13,694 nucleotides of DNA from DASXMT01 sp035569695 (lineage in GTDB: Bacteria; Actinomycetota; Acidimicrobiia; Acidimicrobiales; RAAP-2). Of the stretch, positions 6,428 to 12,277 are shown in pieces. The notes beneath the pieces were generated by a model. The model did not search any database. It saw nothing but the letters and a program-made list of their open reading frames with translations, and was not told where the DNA came from. The stretch spans positions 1 through 13,694 of the forward strand of contig DATMMO010000011.1 of the NCBI GenBank assembly GCA_035569695.1, in the 5' to 3' direction. The first letter of the stretch is position 1, and every line of letters starts with the position of its first letter. A program made the translations under genes and the position numbers.

Positions 6428-6475
6428 CCCCGGGAGGCCCGCACGCCCCGGGCGGCGAGCCCGGGCCCGGGTCAG
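6424..6475 (+). terminator. Two-stem GC-rich hairpin at the 3' end of the 6095 gene
   Basis: The inner stem is CCCGGGC (6447-6453) with GCCCGGG (6459-6465) and a 5-nt loop. The outer arm CTGACCCCGGG (6424-6434) pairs with CCCGGGTCAG (6466-6475) with a single bulged C. The outer 3' arm directly abuts the inner stem, and the structure includes the TGA stop at 6425-6427. There is no U-run, which is common in high-GC actinobacterial terminators. Confidence 0.55.
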
Positions 6476-6511
6476 GACCCGGCTGCAGCCCTGGTTTTCG
6501 GTGCGTCCCGG

Positions 6512-6517
6512 TAGCCT
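6512..6517 (+). promoter_or_regulatory. Candidate -10 (TAGCCT) for leaderless PIG-L transcript
   Basis: TAGCCT is separated by 6 nt from ATG 6524, and no Shine-Dalgarno sequence is present. This is consistent with transcription starting at the start codon. Confidence 0.45.
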
Positions 6518-6523
6518 CGCCCT

Positions 6524-7318
6524 ATGGCCACCATTGTTTTTCTCCATGCCCATCCCGACGACGAGGTGACCACCACAGGTGGGACCATCGCCCGACTGGC
6601 GGCTGAGGGCCACCGTGTGGTGCTGGTGACAGCGACCCGGGGCGAACTGGGCGAGGTGCCCGCAGGCCTGCTGGCCGAAGGGGAGGCACTGCCGGATCGC
6701 CGGGAGGCGGAACTGGCCGAGTCGTGCCGTGTGCTGGGCATCGCTCGCCAGGTGTTCCTGGGGTACGGCGACTCAGGCATGGCCGGTGAAGAGTCGAACG
6801 AGAGCCCCGGTGCCTTTGCCGCCGCCGATGTGGACGAGGCGGCACTGCTGCTGGCCGGCATCCTCCGCGATGAGCGCGCCGACGTGCTGGTCGCCTACGA
6901 CGAGCATGGCGGCTACGGCCATCCTGATCACGTCATGGTCCATCGGGTGGGACTACGCGCCGCCGAGCTGGCCGGCACGCACCGGGTGTTCATGGCCACC
7001 GTTGACCGCACCTATCTGCAGGACCTCATGCCGTCGGTTCAGGGCGCCGGTCTCGAGGTGACGCCGGAGATGACCGCCATGTTCGAGACCATCGGCGTGC
7101 CCGGGACGAGAGTGACAACCGAGATCGACGTGCGAGGGTATCTCGACGTCAAGCGCTCGGCCATGCGGGCTCATGCCTCGCAGATCGGAGACACTGGGTT
7201 CTTCCTGGCCATGTCCGACGACGTGTTCACTGCGGTGTGGGGCAACGAGTGGTACGTGCGGGTGAAACCCGACATAGGATCCGGCGGCAGGACGCGCGAG
7301 CCCTCCCTGCTGTCCTGA
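6524..7318 (+). CDS. PIG-L family (MshB/Mca-type) zinc deacetylase
   Basis: This 264-residue PIG-L/LmbE-fold enzyme has the zinc motif HAHPDDE (8-14; His10 and Asp13 as ligands, Asp12 as general base) and the second block YDEHGGYGHPDHVMVH (125-140), with His136 as third ligand. In Actinobacteria these enzymes remove an acyl group from GlcNAc-inositol (MshB, mycothiol synthesis) or cleave mycothiol conjugates (Mca). The sequence VTATRGELGEVP (35-46) sits where MshB-like proteins vary, and I cannot decide between the two roles. The length is somewhat below typical MshB/Mca. It is a soluble cytosolic protein. It starts a new transcription unit behind the strong hairpin at 6424-6475. Confidence 0.88.
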   Translation: MATIVFLHAHPDDEVTTTGGTIARLAAEGHRVVLVTATRGELGEVPAGLLAEGEALPDRREAELAESCRVLGIARQVFLGYGDSGMAGEESNESPGAFAAADVDEAALLLAGILRDERADVLVAYDEHGGYGHPDHVMVHRVGLRAAELAGTHRVFMATVDRTYLQDLMPSVQGAGLEVTPEMTAMFETIGVPGTRVTTEIDVRGYLDVKRSAMRAHASQIGDTGFFLAMSDDVFTAVWGNEWYVRVKPDIGSGGRTREPSLLS

Positions 7319-7349
7319 GGTCGAGCGGAGCCAGGGCCAAGGCCGGCGG

Positions 7350-7355
7350 TATCCT
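7350..7355 (+). promoter_or_regulatory. Candidate -10 (TATCCT) for leaderless DUF4177-like gene
   Basis: TATCCT is followed after 6 nt by GTG 7362, with no Shine-Dalgarno sequence. This supports the start of the small gene. Confidence 0.45.
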
Positions 7356-7361
7356 TCCCCT

Positions 7362-7532
7362 GTGAGCCCCTCCCATCGAGTCCTGCGCATCCATGGTGGT
7401 CGGCTGGTGAACGCCGAACCACGTCGAGCACTCGAGGAAGAGCTCGATGCACAAGGTGCCGAGGGCTACGAGGTGGTCAACTCCTTCGCCGTGGATGACA
7501 ACGTCTACCTGGTCCTTCGAAATCCGGGCTGA
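7362..7532 (+). CDS. DUF4177-like small protein (56 residues)
   Basis: The frame from GTG 7362 gives 56 residues, VSPSHRVLRIHGG followed by RALEEELDAQGAEGYEVVNSFAVDDNVYLVLRNPG. The core (about 23-55) matches the DUF4177 pattern: a helix, then the G-x-E-G-[WY]-E-V-V turn, then a beta hairpin ending in a hydrophobic strand (VYLVLRN). The family has no known function. The family-like core, the TATCCT box 6 nt upstream and the tidy fit between the PIG-L and anti-sigma-like genes argue that it is real despite its size. The 80-bp gap to the next gene has no hairpin I can see, so the two may be co-transcribed. Confidence 0.65.
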   Translation: MSPSHRVLRIHGGRLVNAEPRRALEEELDAQGAEGYEVVNSFAVDDNVYLVLRNPG

Positions 7533-7612
7533 CCGCGCCGACGCCCGACGAGGCCGGCGGAGATCGCGCCACGAGGGTTCGGGCTCAGCTCGTCGGGGTA
7601 TGGGCCAAAAAG

Positions 7613-7984
7613 ATGGTTGCTGTATCCCGATCCCTCCCGGCCGAGCCTGCGGCGGTGAGCGAGGCCCGCTCAGTGGTCCGCTTGTCGCTGGAGCCGACCG
7701 ACGAAGACCTGGTCGACCTGGTGGTGCTGCTGGCCGACGAGGTGGTCACCAACGCCGTCGTCCATGGGGCGGGTCCTATCGACCTTGCCGTTGATGCCAA
7801 CGAGGAGCGGGTGAAGGTGATGGTTGGCGACCGGTCCGAGATTCGTCCGTTGCCCCGCCGGGCGCTCCGGTACGCCGAAGATGGTCGTGGGTTGTCCATC
7901 GTCGAAGCCATTGCCTCTCGATGGGGAGTATCGGTCACCGAGGTGGGTAAATCGGTGTGGTTCGAGATCGACCGGGCCTGTTGA
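7613..7984 (+). CDS. RsbW/anti-sigma-type ATP-binding protein (HATPase_c fold)
   Basis: This 123-residue stand-alone GHKL ATPase domain is of the anti-sigma regulatory factor type. The first strand and helix (VAVSRSLPAEPAAVSEAR, 2-19) match the usual FP-x4-SV-x2-AR opening. The N-box is ADEVVTNAVVHG (41-52; Glu43, Asn47), the G1 region is VGDRSEIRPL (71-80) and the lid/G2 motif is DGRGLSIVEAIASRWG (90-105). Such proteins bind ATP and either phosphorylate an anti-sigma antagonist or sequester a sigma factor. No partner sigma or STAS gene is adjacent. ATG 7613 is the only ATG or GTG start that keeps the whole domain, though its ribosome site is weak. Confidence 0.83.
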   Translation: MVAVSRSLPAEPAAVSEARSVVRLSLEPTDEDLVDLVVLLADEVVTNAVVHGAGPIDLAVDANEERVKVMVGDRSEIRPLPRRALRYAEDGRGLSIVEAIASRWGVSVTEVGKSVWFEIDRAC

Positions 7985-8008
7985 GGAAGGCTGGCGGCCA
8001 CCAGGCCG

Positions 8009-8380
8009 TTAGCTGCTGAGCAGCGCTATGGCTGCCTCGGCGACGGCGTGTCGGGACCGTCCGGTGCAGGACGCAGCCCGGTCGACCAGGCCATGCAAAT
8101 AGATGGCCAACCCGAGTGTTGCCGTCCGATCGTCTCCTGCGAGTAGGGGAATCGGTTCATGGTCGGGATCGAGACCCGAGGTCTCGATCAGGGCATCTCG
8201 GACCGTCAACAAGATGGCGCAGGCGTCGGTGAGGGGCAGGTCGGCTCGCTGCATCCACAGGCTTAACCCCAGCTCAAGCCCAAGATTTCCAGTAGAGAGG
8301 TCGTCGGGGATCAACGTGGCAATGCCGCGCGCGAGCCCGATGGCACGATCCGCGTCGGTCAAAGCTGATCCGAAAGACAT
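8009..8380 (-). CDS. Hypothetical helical protein beside ku
   Basis: This 123-residue protein has no family I recognise. It begins MSFGSALTDADRAIGLARGIATLIPDDL and is mostly amphipathic helix, with a Leu-rich patch LGLELGLSLWMQRADLPL (32-49) and a second one TLGLAIYLHGLVDRAA (88-103). It has two cysteines and no signal peptide or convincing membrane segment. ATG 8380 gives a compact product. The frame remains open to 8494, but that extension would run into ku and is not plausible. The gene ends 24 bp from the convergent anti-sigma-like gene and is divergent from ku with a 67-bp shared upstream region. Confidence 0.6.
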   Translation of the reverse strand: MSFGSALTDADRAIGLARGIATLIPDDLSTGNLGLELGLSLWMQRADLPLTDACAILLTVRDALIETSGLDPDHEPIPLLAGDDRTATLGLAIYLHGLVDRAASCTGRSRHAVAEAAIALLSS

Positions 8381-8434
8381 GGGTCCAGTTTGACGAATGG
8401 GTGTGACAGGGTGGTGGATTGCCCCCGACCTGGG

Positions 8435-8440
8435 TAAAAC
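8435..8440 (+). promoter_or_regulatory. Candidate -10-like box (TAAAAC) upstream of ku
   Basis: TAAAAC(T) lies 7 nt before GTG 8448 and would give a leaderless ku transcript. It lacks the final T of the strict TANNNT pattern. The AGGGG at 8442-8446 is too close to the start to serve as a good ribosome site. Confidence 0.3.
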
Positions 8441-8447
8441 TAGGGGC

Positions 8448-9392
8448 GTGGCACGCACAATTTGGAAGGGATCGCTGAGTTTCGGACTGGTCAATGTACC
8501 GGTCGGTCTCTACCCGGCGACCAAGGACAAGACGATCCACTTCAACCAGTTCGAGGAGGGAACCTCGGACAGGATCCGCTACAAGAAGATCAACGAGCGG
8601 ACAGGCGACGAGGTCGAGTCGTCCCGCATCGTCAAGGGAGCCGACGTCGGAGGGGGCGACTTCGTGATCCTCAGCCCCGAGGAGCTGGCCTCGGCCGAGC
8701 CCGAGCGGTCGCGCACCATCGAGATCACCGATTTCGTAGAGCTCGAGGACATCGATCCCACCTACTACCGGACCACCTACTACCTGGCCCCCGAGGGTGA
8801 GGCGGCAGCCAAGGCCTACGCACTGCTGCGGCGAGCCATGCGGGATGCCCACAAGGTAGGGGTGGCCACCTTCGTCATGCGCAACAAGGAGTACCTGGTG
8901 GCCATCAGGCCCGACCGCGACGTCCTGGCTTTGGAGACCATGTACTTCGCCGACGAGGTGCTCTCGCCGGCCGACGAGCTCCCTCGAATCAGCGAGGAAG
9001 AGGACTTCACCAAGCGCGAGCTCGAAATGGCCGACCTGCTCATCGACTCCATGGTGACGGACTGGGATCCGAGCAACTACGCCGATACCCACCGGGAGAA
9101 GGTGCAGAGCATGATCGACCGCAAGCGCGAGGGCGAAGAGGTCGTGACTGAGATGGCGCCGCGTGAGCCGACCAAGGTCATCGACCTGATGGACGCGCTC
9201 AACGCCAGCGTCAAGGCGGCCAGTGGTGGACGCGCCGGTGCGTCGCGCTCACGGGCATCGAGCACCCGCTCGAAGCCGGCGGCCGACGAGAAGAAGGCGA
9301 CGGCGAGCAAGAAGGTCACTCCGGTCAAGCGGGCGGCCAAAGCCAAGAAGCAACCCGTCGCGGCGACGAGGAGCCGACGAAAGGCGTCGTAG
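8448..9392 (+). CDS. ku: Bacterial Ku, DNA end-binding protein for non-homologous end joining
   Basis: This 314-residue Ku homologue forms a homodimeric ring that binds double-strand DNA ends and recruits LigD. The N-terminus ARTIWKGSLSFGLVNVPVGLYPAT (2-25) is the family signature. The core continues with EEGTSDRIRYKKINERTGDEV, VEDIDP-like LEDIDPTYYRTTYYLAP, and KVGVATFVMRNKEYLVAIRP up to about 255. The last ~55 residues are a Lys/Arg/Ala/Ser-rich tail like the basic tails of actinobacterial Ku that help bind DNA. I chose GTG 8448 because the family starts at this point; an upstream start at 8397 adds 17 unmatched residues. LigD is not in the window. The alcohol dehydrogenase gene begins 7 nt downstream, so the two are probably co-transcribed. 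Confidence 0.95.
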   Translation: MARTIWKGSLSFGLVNVPVGLYPATKDKTIHFNQFEEGTSDRIRYKKINERTGDEVESSRIVKGADVGGGDFVILSPEELASAEPERSRTIEITDFVELEDIDPTYYRTTYYLAPEGEAAAKAYALLRRAMRDAHKVGVATFVMRNKEYLVAIRPDRDVLALETMYFADEVLSPADELPRISEEEDFTKRELEMADLLIDSMVTDWDPSNYADTHREKVQSMIDRKREGEEVVTEMAPREPTKVIDLMDALNASVKAASGGRAGASRSRASSTRSKPAADEKKATASKKVTPVKRAAKAKKQPVAATRSRRKAS

Positions 9393-9398
9393 GGATCC

Positions 9399-10412
9399 AT
9401 GCGCGCCTGGACGGTGGACCGTCCCTCGCCCATCGATCAGGGTCCCTTGCGCCTGGTGGAGCGGGAGCCGCCGGAGCCTGGTCGCCACGAGGTGCGGGTC
9501 CGGGTGTCGGTGTGCGGGGTCTGCCGCACCGACCTCCATGTCGCCGAGGGAGACCTGCCCCCGCACCGGATCGGAGTCGTCCCCGGGCACGAGATCGTCG
9601 GACTGGTCGACGCCGTGGGTCCTGGCGCCACTCGCTTCGAGTTGGGCCAACGGATCGGAATCGCCTGGTTGCGCTGGACCTGTGGGATCTGCCGTTTCTG
9701 TCGGCGGGGCGACGAGAACCTCTGTGTCGCCCCCCGTTTCACCGGCTGGGACGACGACGGCGGATTCGCCGAATACGCAACGGTGCACGAGGACTACGGC
9801 TACAACCTTCCCGCCAGCATCCCCGATGAGCAGGCCGCCCCACTGCTGTGCGCCGGCATCATCGGCTACCGGGCCCTTCGGCGGGCCAACCTGCGCGCCG
9901 GCGGCTCACTGGGCATCTACGGGTTCGGGGCATCGGCTCACCTTGCCGCCCAGGTGGCGATGTCCGAGGGGGCGACGGTGCACGTCATGACCCGAAGCGC
10001 CGAGGCACGACAGTTGGCTCTGGACCTCGGGGTGGCCTCGGCTCAAGAGCGGGAGCCACCTGAGCCCCTCGACGGCGCCATCCTGTTCGCTCCGGTGGGA
10101 ACACTGGTCCCGCCCGCCCTGGCCGCACTGGATCGGGGTGGGACGCTCTCGGTGGCCGGCATCTACCTCACCGATGTGCCCCCGCTGTCCTACCAGACGC
10201 ACCTGTTCGAGGAACGGGCTCTGGTCAGCGTGACAGCCAATACGCGTCGGGACGGTGAGGCGCTCCTGGCTCTGGCCTCCGAGATTCCCATCCGCGTCAT
10301 CACCACCCCCTACCGACTGGACGAGGCACCGCGTGCCCTGTCCGACTTGGCCGGGGACCGAGTGTCGGGGGCAGCCGTACTGGACTGCCGATCGCCGGCA
10401 CCAACGGGATGA
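9399..10412 (+). CDS. Zinc-binding alcohol dehydrogenase family protein
   Basis: This 337-residue protein is a medium-chain dehydrogenase/reductase. The catalytic zinc site is given by Cys39 in SVCGVCRTDLH (37-47), the GHE motif (His64, Glu65) and Cys151 in LLCAGIIGYRAL. The structural zinc site is given by Cys95, Cys98, Cys101 and Cys109 (CGICRFCRRGDENLC). The NAD(P)-binding Rossmann segment is LGIYGFGASAHLAAQVA (171-187). It resembles the TIGR02822-type subfamily, whose natural substrate is not established. It follows ku by 6 bp and lies 13 bp before the Nudix gene, so it is the middle gene of a tight operon. The start is ATG 9399, with TAGGG from the ku stop as a weak ribosome site. Confidence 0.92.
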   Translation: MRAWTVDRPSPIDQGPLRLVEREPPEPGRHEVRVRVSVCGVCRTDLHVAEGDLPPHRIGVVPGHEIVGLVDAVGPGATRFELGQRIGIAWLRWTCGICRFCRRGDENLCVAPRFTGWDDDGGFAEYATVHEDYGYNLPASIPDEQAAPLLCAGIIGYRALRRANLRAGGSLGIYGFGASAHLAAQVAMSEGATVHVMTRSAEARQLALDLGVASAQEREPPEPLDGAILFAPVGTLVPPALAALDRGGTLSVAGIYLTDVPPLSYQTHLFEERALVSVTANTRRDGEALLALASEIPIRVITTPYRLDEAPRALSDLAGDRVSGAAVLDCRSPAPTG

Positions 10413-10425
10413 GCGGGGCGCGGGC

Positions 10426-10911
10426 ATGGCCATGACCGGGGAACCGTCGTTTGAGATCCCGCGGATTCCGGCGTCGGCCGGCGCGCTGCTTTCCGACCAG
10501 GACGGTCGATTGCTCGTCTTGAAGCCGAACTACAAGTCAGGCTGGACCATTCCCGGCGGCATGATGGAAGCCGATGGCGAGACGCCATGGGAGGCCTGTC
10601 GCCGTGAGGTGGCCGAGGAGACCGGGCTGGCGGTGGAGGCCGGCCATCTGGTGGTCGTCGACTTCCTTCGCCCTCGAGAGCGCAAGCCGGGCGGCATGCG
10701 GTTCCTGTTCGACTGCGGCCGATTCGACGCGGCCTACTTCGACGGCATCGCGCTCCAGGTCGAGGAGATCTCCGAGTACCGGTTCGTTGAGCCCTCCGCC
10801 GCCCTCGAGCTCCTGAGCGGTCCCCTCCGGCGCCGGGTGGGCGCCTCGTTCGACGCCGCCAGCTGTCGCTACCTCGAAGACGGTGTCCCCGTTTCCGGGA
10901 TAACGACGTAA
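10426..10911 (+). CDS. Nudix hydrolase
   Basis: This 161-residue Nudix-fold pyrophosphohydrolase is the last gene of the ku operon. The Nudix box runs from 44 to 68, GGMMEADGETPWEACRR then EVAEETGL. The metal-binding REVAEETG (60-67) and Glu52 at the correct x7 spacing are intact. The loop before Glu52 has one extra residue compared with the classic GGxxExGE. The family hydrolyses nucleoside diphosphates linked to another group; the substrate here is unknown. A sanitising or ADP-ribose-type role next to ku is possible but only inference. ATG 10426 is the first start after the ADH stop that keeps the domain; ATG 10432 is an alternative. It is convergent with the methyltransferase, 25 bp apart. 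Confidence 0.9.
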   Translation: MAMTGEPSFEIPRIPASAGALLSDQDGRLLVLKPNYKSGWTIPGGMMEADGETPWEACRREVAEETGLAVEAGHLVVVDFLRPRERKPGGMRFLFDCGRFDAAYFDGIALQVEEISEYRFVEPSAALELLSGPLRRRVGASFDAASCRYLEDGVPVSGITT

Positions 10912-10936
10912 TCGAGGCCCGCCAAGAGCGGGCGGC

Positions 10937-12175
10937 TCAGGGAGGCGGCGGCTCGAGGAGGCCGACCAGCTCGACGTGCTCGGTCATGGGGAACAGGTCG
11001 AACGCCCGCAGCGATGGCATGGTCCATCCCGCGTTGAGCATGAGTCGCAGGTCGCGGGCGAACGATGCCGGGTCGCACGAGACGTAGACGATTCGTCGCG
11101 GTAGGGGATCGAGGGCGGCCAGGGCAGCCATGACCGGCTTACCCGCTCCCTCACGGGCCGGGTCCAAGACGACGAGGTCCGGCCGCCCGACGTGGTCGGC
11201 GACCAAGCTGGGGCTGACACTGGCCCGGCGGATCTCGACGTGTTCGAGGCCGGCGACGTTGTGCACCGCGTCGGCGCAGGCGCGGCGGTCTCGCTCGACG
11301 GCGAGCACCGAGCCGGTCGCCCCCACGGCGTCGCCCAGCAATGCGGTGAAGAGCCCAACCCCGGCGTACAGGTCGAGGACGTGGTCTCCGACCTTCGGCT
11401 CGAGCACATCGAGGACCACGGTGGCCAACAGCGTTGCCGCGCCGATGTGCACTTGCCAGAATGACCCGGCCGTCACCCGATACGAGCGGCCGTGCACCTT
11501 GAAGTGCACGAAGTTTGGTTGGCGACGGGTTCGACCGTCGACGACGAGGCCGGCCTCGACACGAGGCAGGGTCCGGAGCCGCTGCCGTCCAGAGCTGACC
11601 GAGACGACCTGCGCACCGTCGGCCGACGCTCGCACGTCGACCTCGGTTGCCCCTGGCCATCGCAGTCGCTCGAGCTCGAGCGACTCCACCTCGGTGGTGG
11701 CGATCAAGCAGTGGTCAATGGGCTCGATATCGTGCGATCGATGCCGACGGAGGCCGAGCTGCCCGGCCCGGTCGACGGCGAAGCGGACGTGGGTTCGCCA
11801 GGCCAGTCCGGTCGGTGCTCCCGGTACCTCTTCGACGATGACCTCGAGGTCGGTGTCGGCCAACCGCCGCAGCTGCTCGGCGATGAGCGAGGCCTTCAGG
11901 GTGCGCTGGGCGGCCAGGTCGACGTGCTGCCAGTCGCAGCCTCCGCAACGACCAGGTCCGGCGTAGGGACACGGTGGCTCCACCCGCTGTGGTGAGGCAG
12001 CGAGGATCTCGACGGCATCGGCCCGGAGGAACGACGACGTCTCGGCGGTGATCATGGCCATGACCCGTTCCCCGGGAAGGGCATGGCGCACGAACACGAC
12101 GCGTCCGTCGTCCGCTCGGGCCACGCACCCTCCGCCGGCGGCGATGGCTCCAGTGTGCAGTTCGATGAGCGCCAT
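10937..12175 (-). CDS. TrmA/RlmD-type SAM-dependent RNA (uracil-5-) methyltransferase
   Basis: This 412-residue protein has an N-terminal TRAM RNA-binding domain (about 1-60, with GGGCVAR and PGERV). Iron-sulfur ligands follow as C-x7-C-x2-C (Cys69, Cys77, Cys80) with Cys156 as the fourth. The SAM-dependent methyltransferase domain shows SFWQVH (238-243), DLYAGVGLF (268-276), DPAREG (338-343), the nucleophile SCDP (Cys367) and FPMTEHVE with the terminal Glu402. The family makes m5U in tRNA or 23S rRNA; the exact target cannot be told from sequence. ATG 12175 starts at the TRAM strand. ATG 12187 (MSGTM...) overlaps a leader ORF stop and is a serious alternative. The gene is divergent from the parA-like gene. 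Confidence 0.92.
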   Translation of the reverse strand: MALIELHTGAIAAGGGCVARADDGRVVFVRHALPGERVMAMITAETSSFLRADAVEILAASPQRVEPPCPYAGPGRCGGCDWQHVDLAAQRTLKASLIAEQLRRLADTDLEVIVEEVPGAPTGLAWRTHVRFAVDRAGQLGLRRHRSHDIEPIDHCLIATTEVESLELERLRWPGATEVDVRASADGAQVVSVSSGRQRLRTLPRVEAGLVVDGRTRRQPNFVHFKVHGRSYRVTAGSFWQVHIGAATLLATVVLDVLEPKVGDHVLDLYAGVGLFTALLGDAVGATGSVLAVERDRRACADAVHNVAGLEHVEIRRASVSPSLVADHVGRPDLVVLDPAREGAGKPVMAALAALDPLPRRIVYVSCDPASFARDLRLMLNAGWTMPSLRAFDLFPMTEHVELVGLLEPPPP

Positions 12176-12183
12176 GGTCCCGC

Positions 12184-12240
12184 TCATCGTACGCAGCAAC
12201 CCGCACCCCCTCGAACCCCCTGGTCCCGTGGGTGCAGCAC
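12184..12240 (-). CDS. Candidate leaderless 18-codon leader ORF upstream of the methyltransferase
   Basis: GTG at 12240 lies 7 nt after TACAGT on the minus strand and opens VLHPRDQGVRGGAGCCVR, then stops. The TGA (12186-12184) overlaps ATG 12187 of the methyltransferase frame as ATGA, so translation of the leader could feed re-initiation. The peptide has two adjacent cysteine codons near its end. Leaderless Cys-containing leader peptides are known regulators in mycobacteria, but here the role is inference. Confidence 0.35.
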   Translation of the reverse strand: MLHPRDQGVRGGAGCCVR

Positions 12241-12247
12241 TGGTCTT

Positions 12248-12253
12248 ACTGTA
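12248..12253 (-). promoter_or_regulatory. Candidate -10 (TACAGT) toward the methyltransferase
   Basis: This is the minus-strand copy of TACAGT inside the left arm, 7 nt before GTG 12240. It mirrors exactly the plus-strand promoter of parA. Confidence 0.5.
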
Positions 12254-12264
12254 CGTACATGACG

Positions 12265-12270
12265 TACAGT
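12265..12270 (+). promoter_or_regulatory. Candidate -10 (TACAGT) for leaderless parA-like transcript
   Basis: TACAGT lies 7 nt before ATG 12278, within the right arm of the inverted repeat. There is no room for a Shine-Dalgarno sequence. A repressor bound to the repeat would cover this box. Confidence 0.55.
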
Positions 12271-12277
12271 AAGACCC

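Larger units (their letters stand above)
12242..12276. repeat. Perfect 15-bp inverted repeat spanning a divergent promoter
   Basis: The arms GGTCTTACTGTACGT (12242-12256) and ACGTACAGTAAGACC (12262-12276) are exact reverse complements around the 5-nt spacer ACATG. The repeat ends 1 bp before parA ATG 12278 and 1 bp before GTG 12240 on the other strand. It is clearly AT-richer than its surroundings. The likely role is an operator for the adjacent ribbon-helix-helix protein, and possibly its partition site. Confidence 0.9.

Noticed and set aside
5303..6613. 436-codon open frame on the minus strand
   Set aside because: It is antisense to the DedA, 6095 and PIG-L genes. The residue composition is random-like, and the DedA and PIG-L motifs are clear on the plus strand.
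8274..9092. 272-codon open frame on the minus strand
   Set aside because: It is antisense to ku, whose family signature is unambiguous.
12242..12276. The palindrome as a simple intrinsic terminator
   Set aside because: It lies upstream of both flanking genes, ends 1 bp from both start codons and contains -10-like boxes on both strands. No gene ends nearby, so a terminator role makes no sense.
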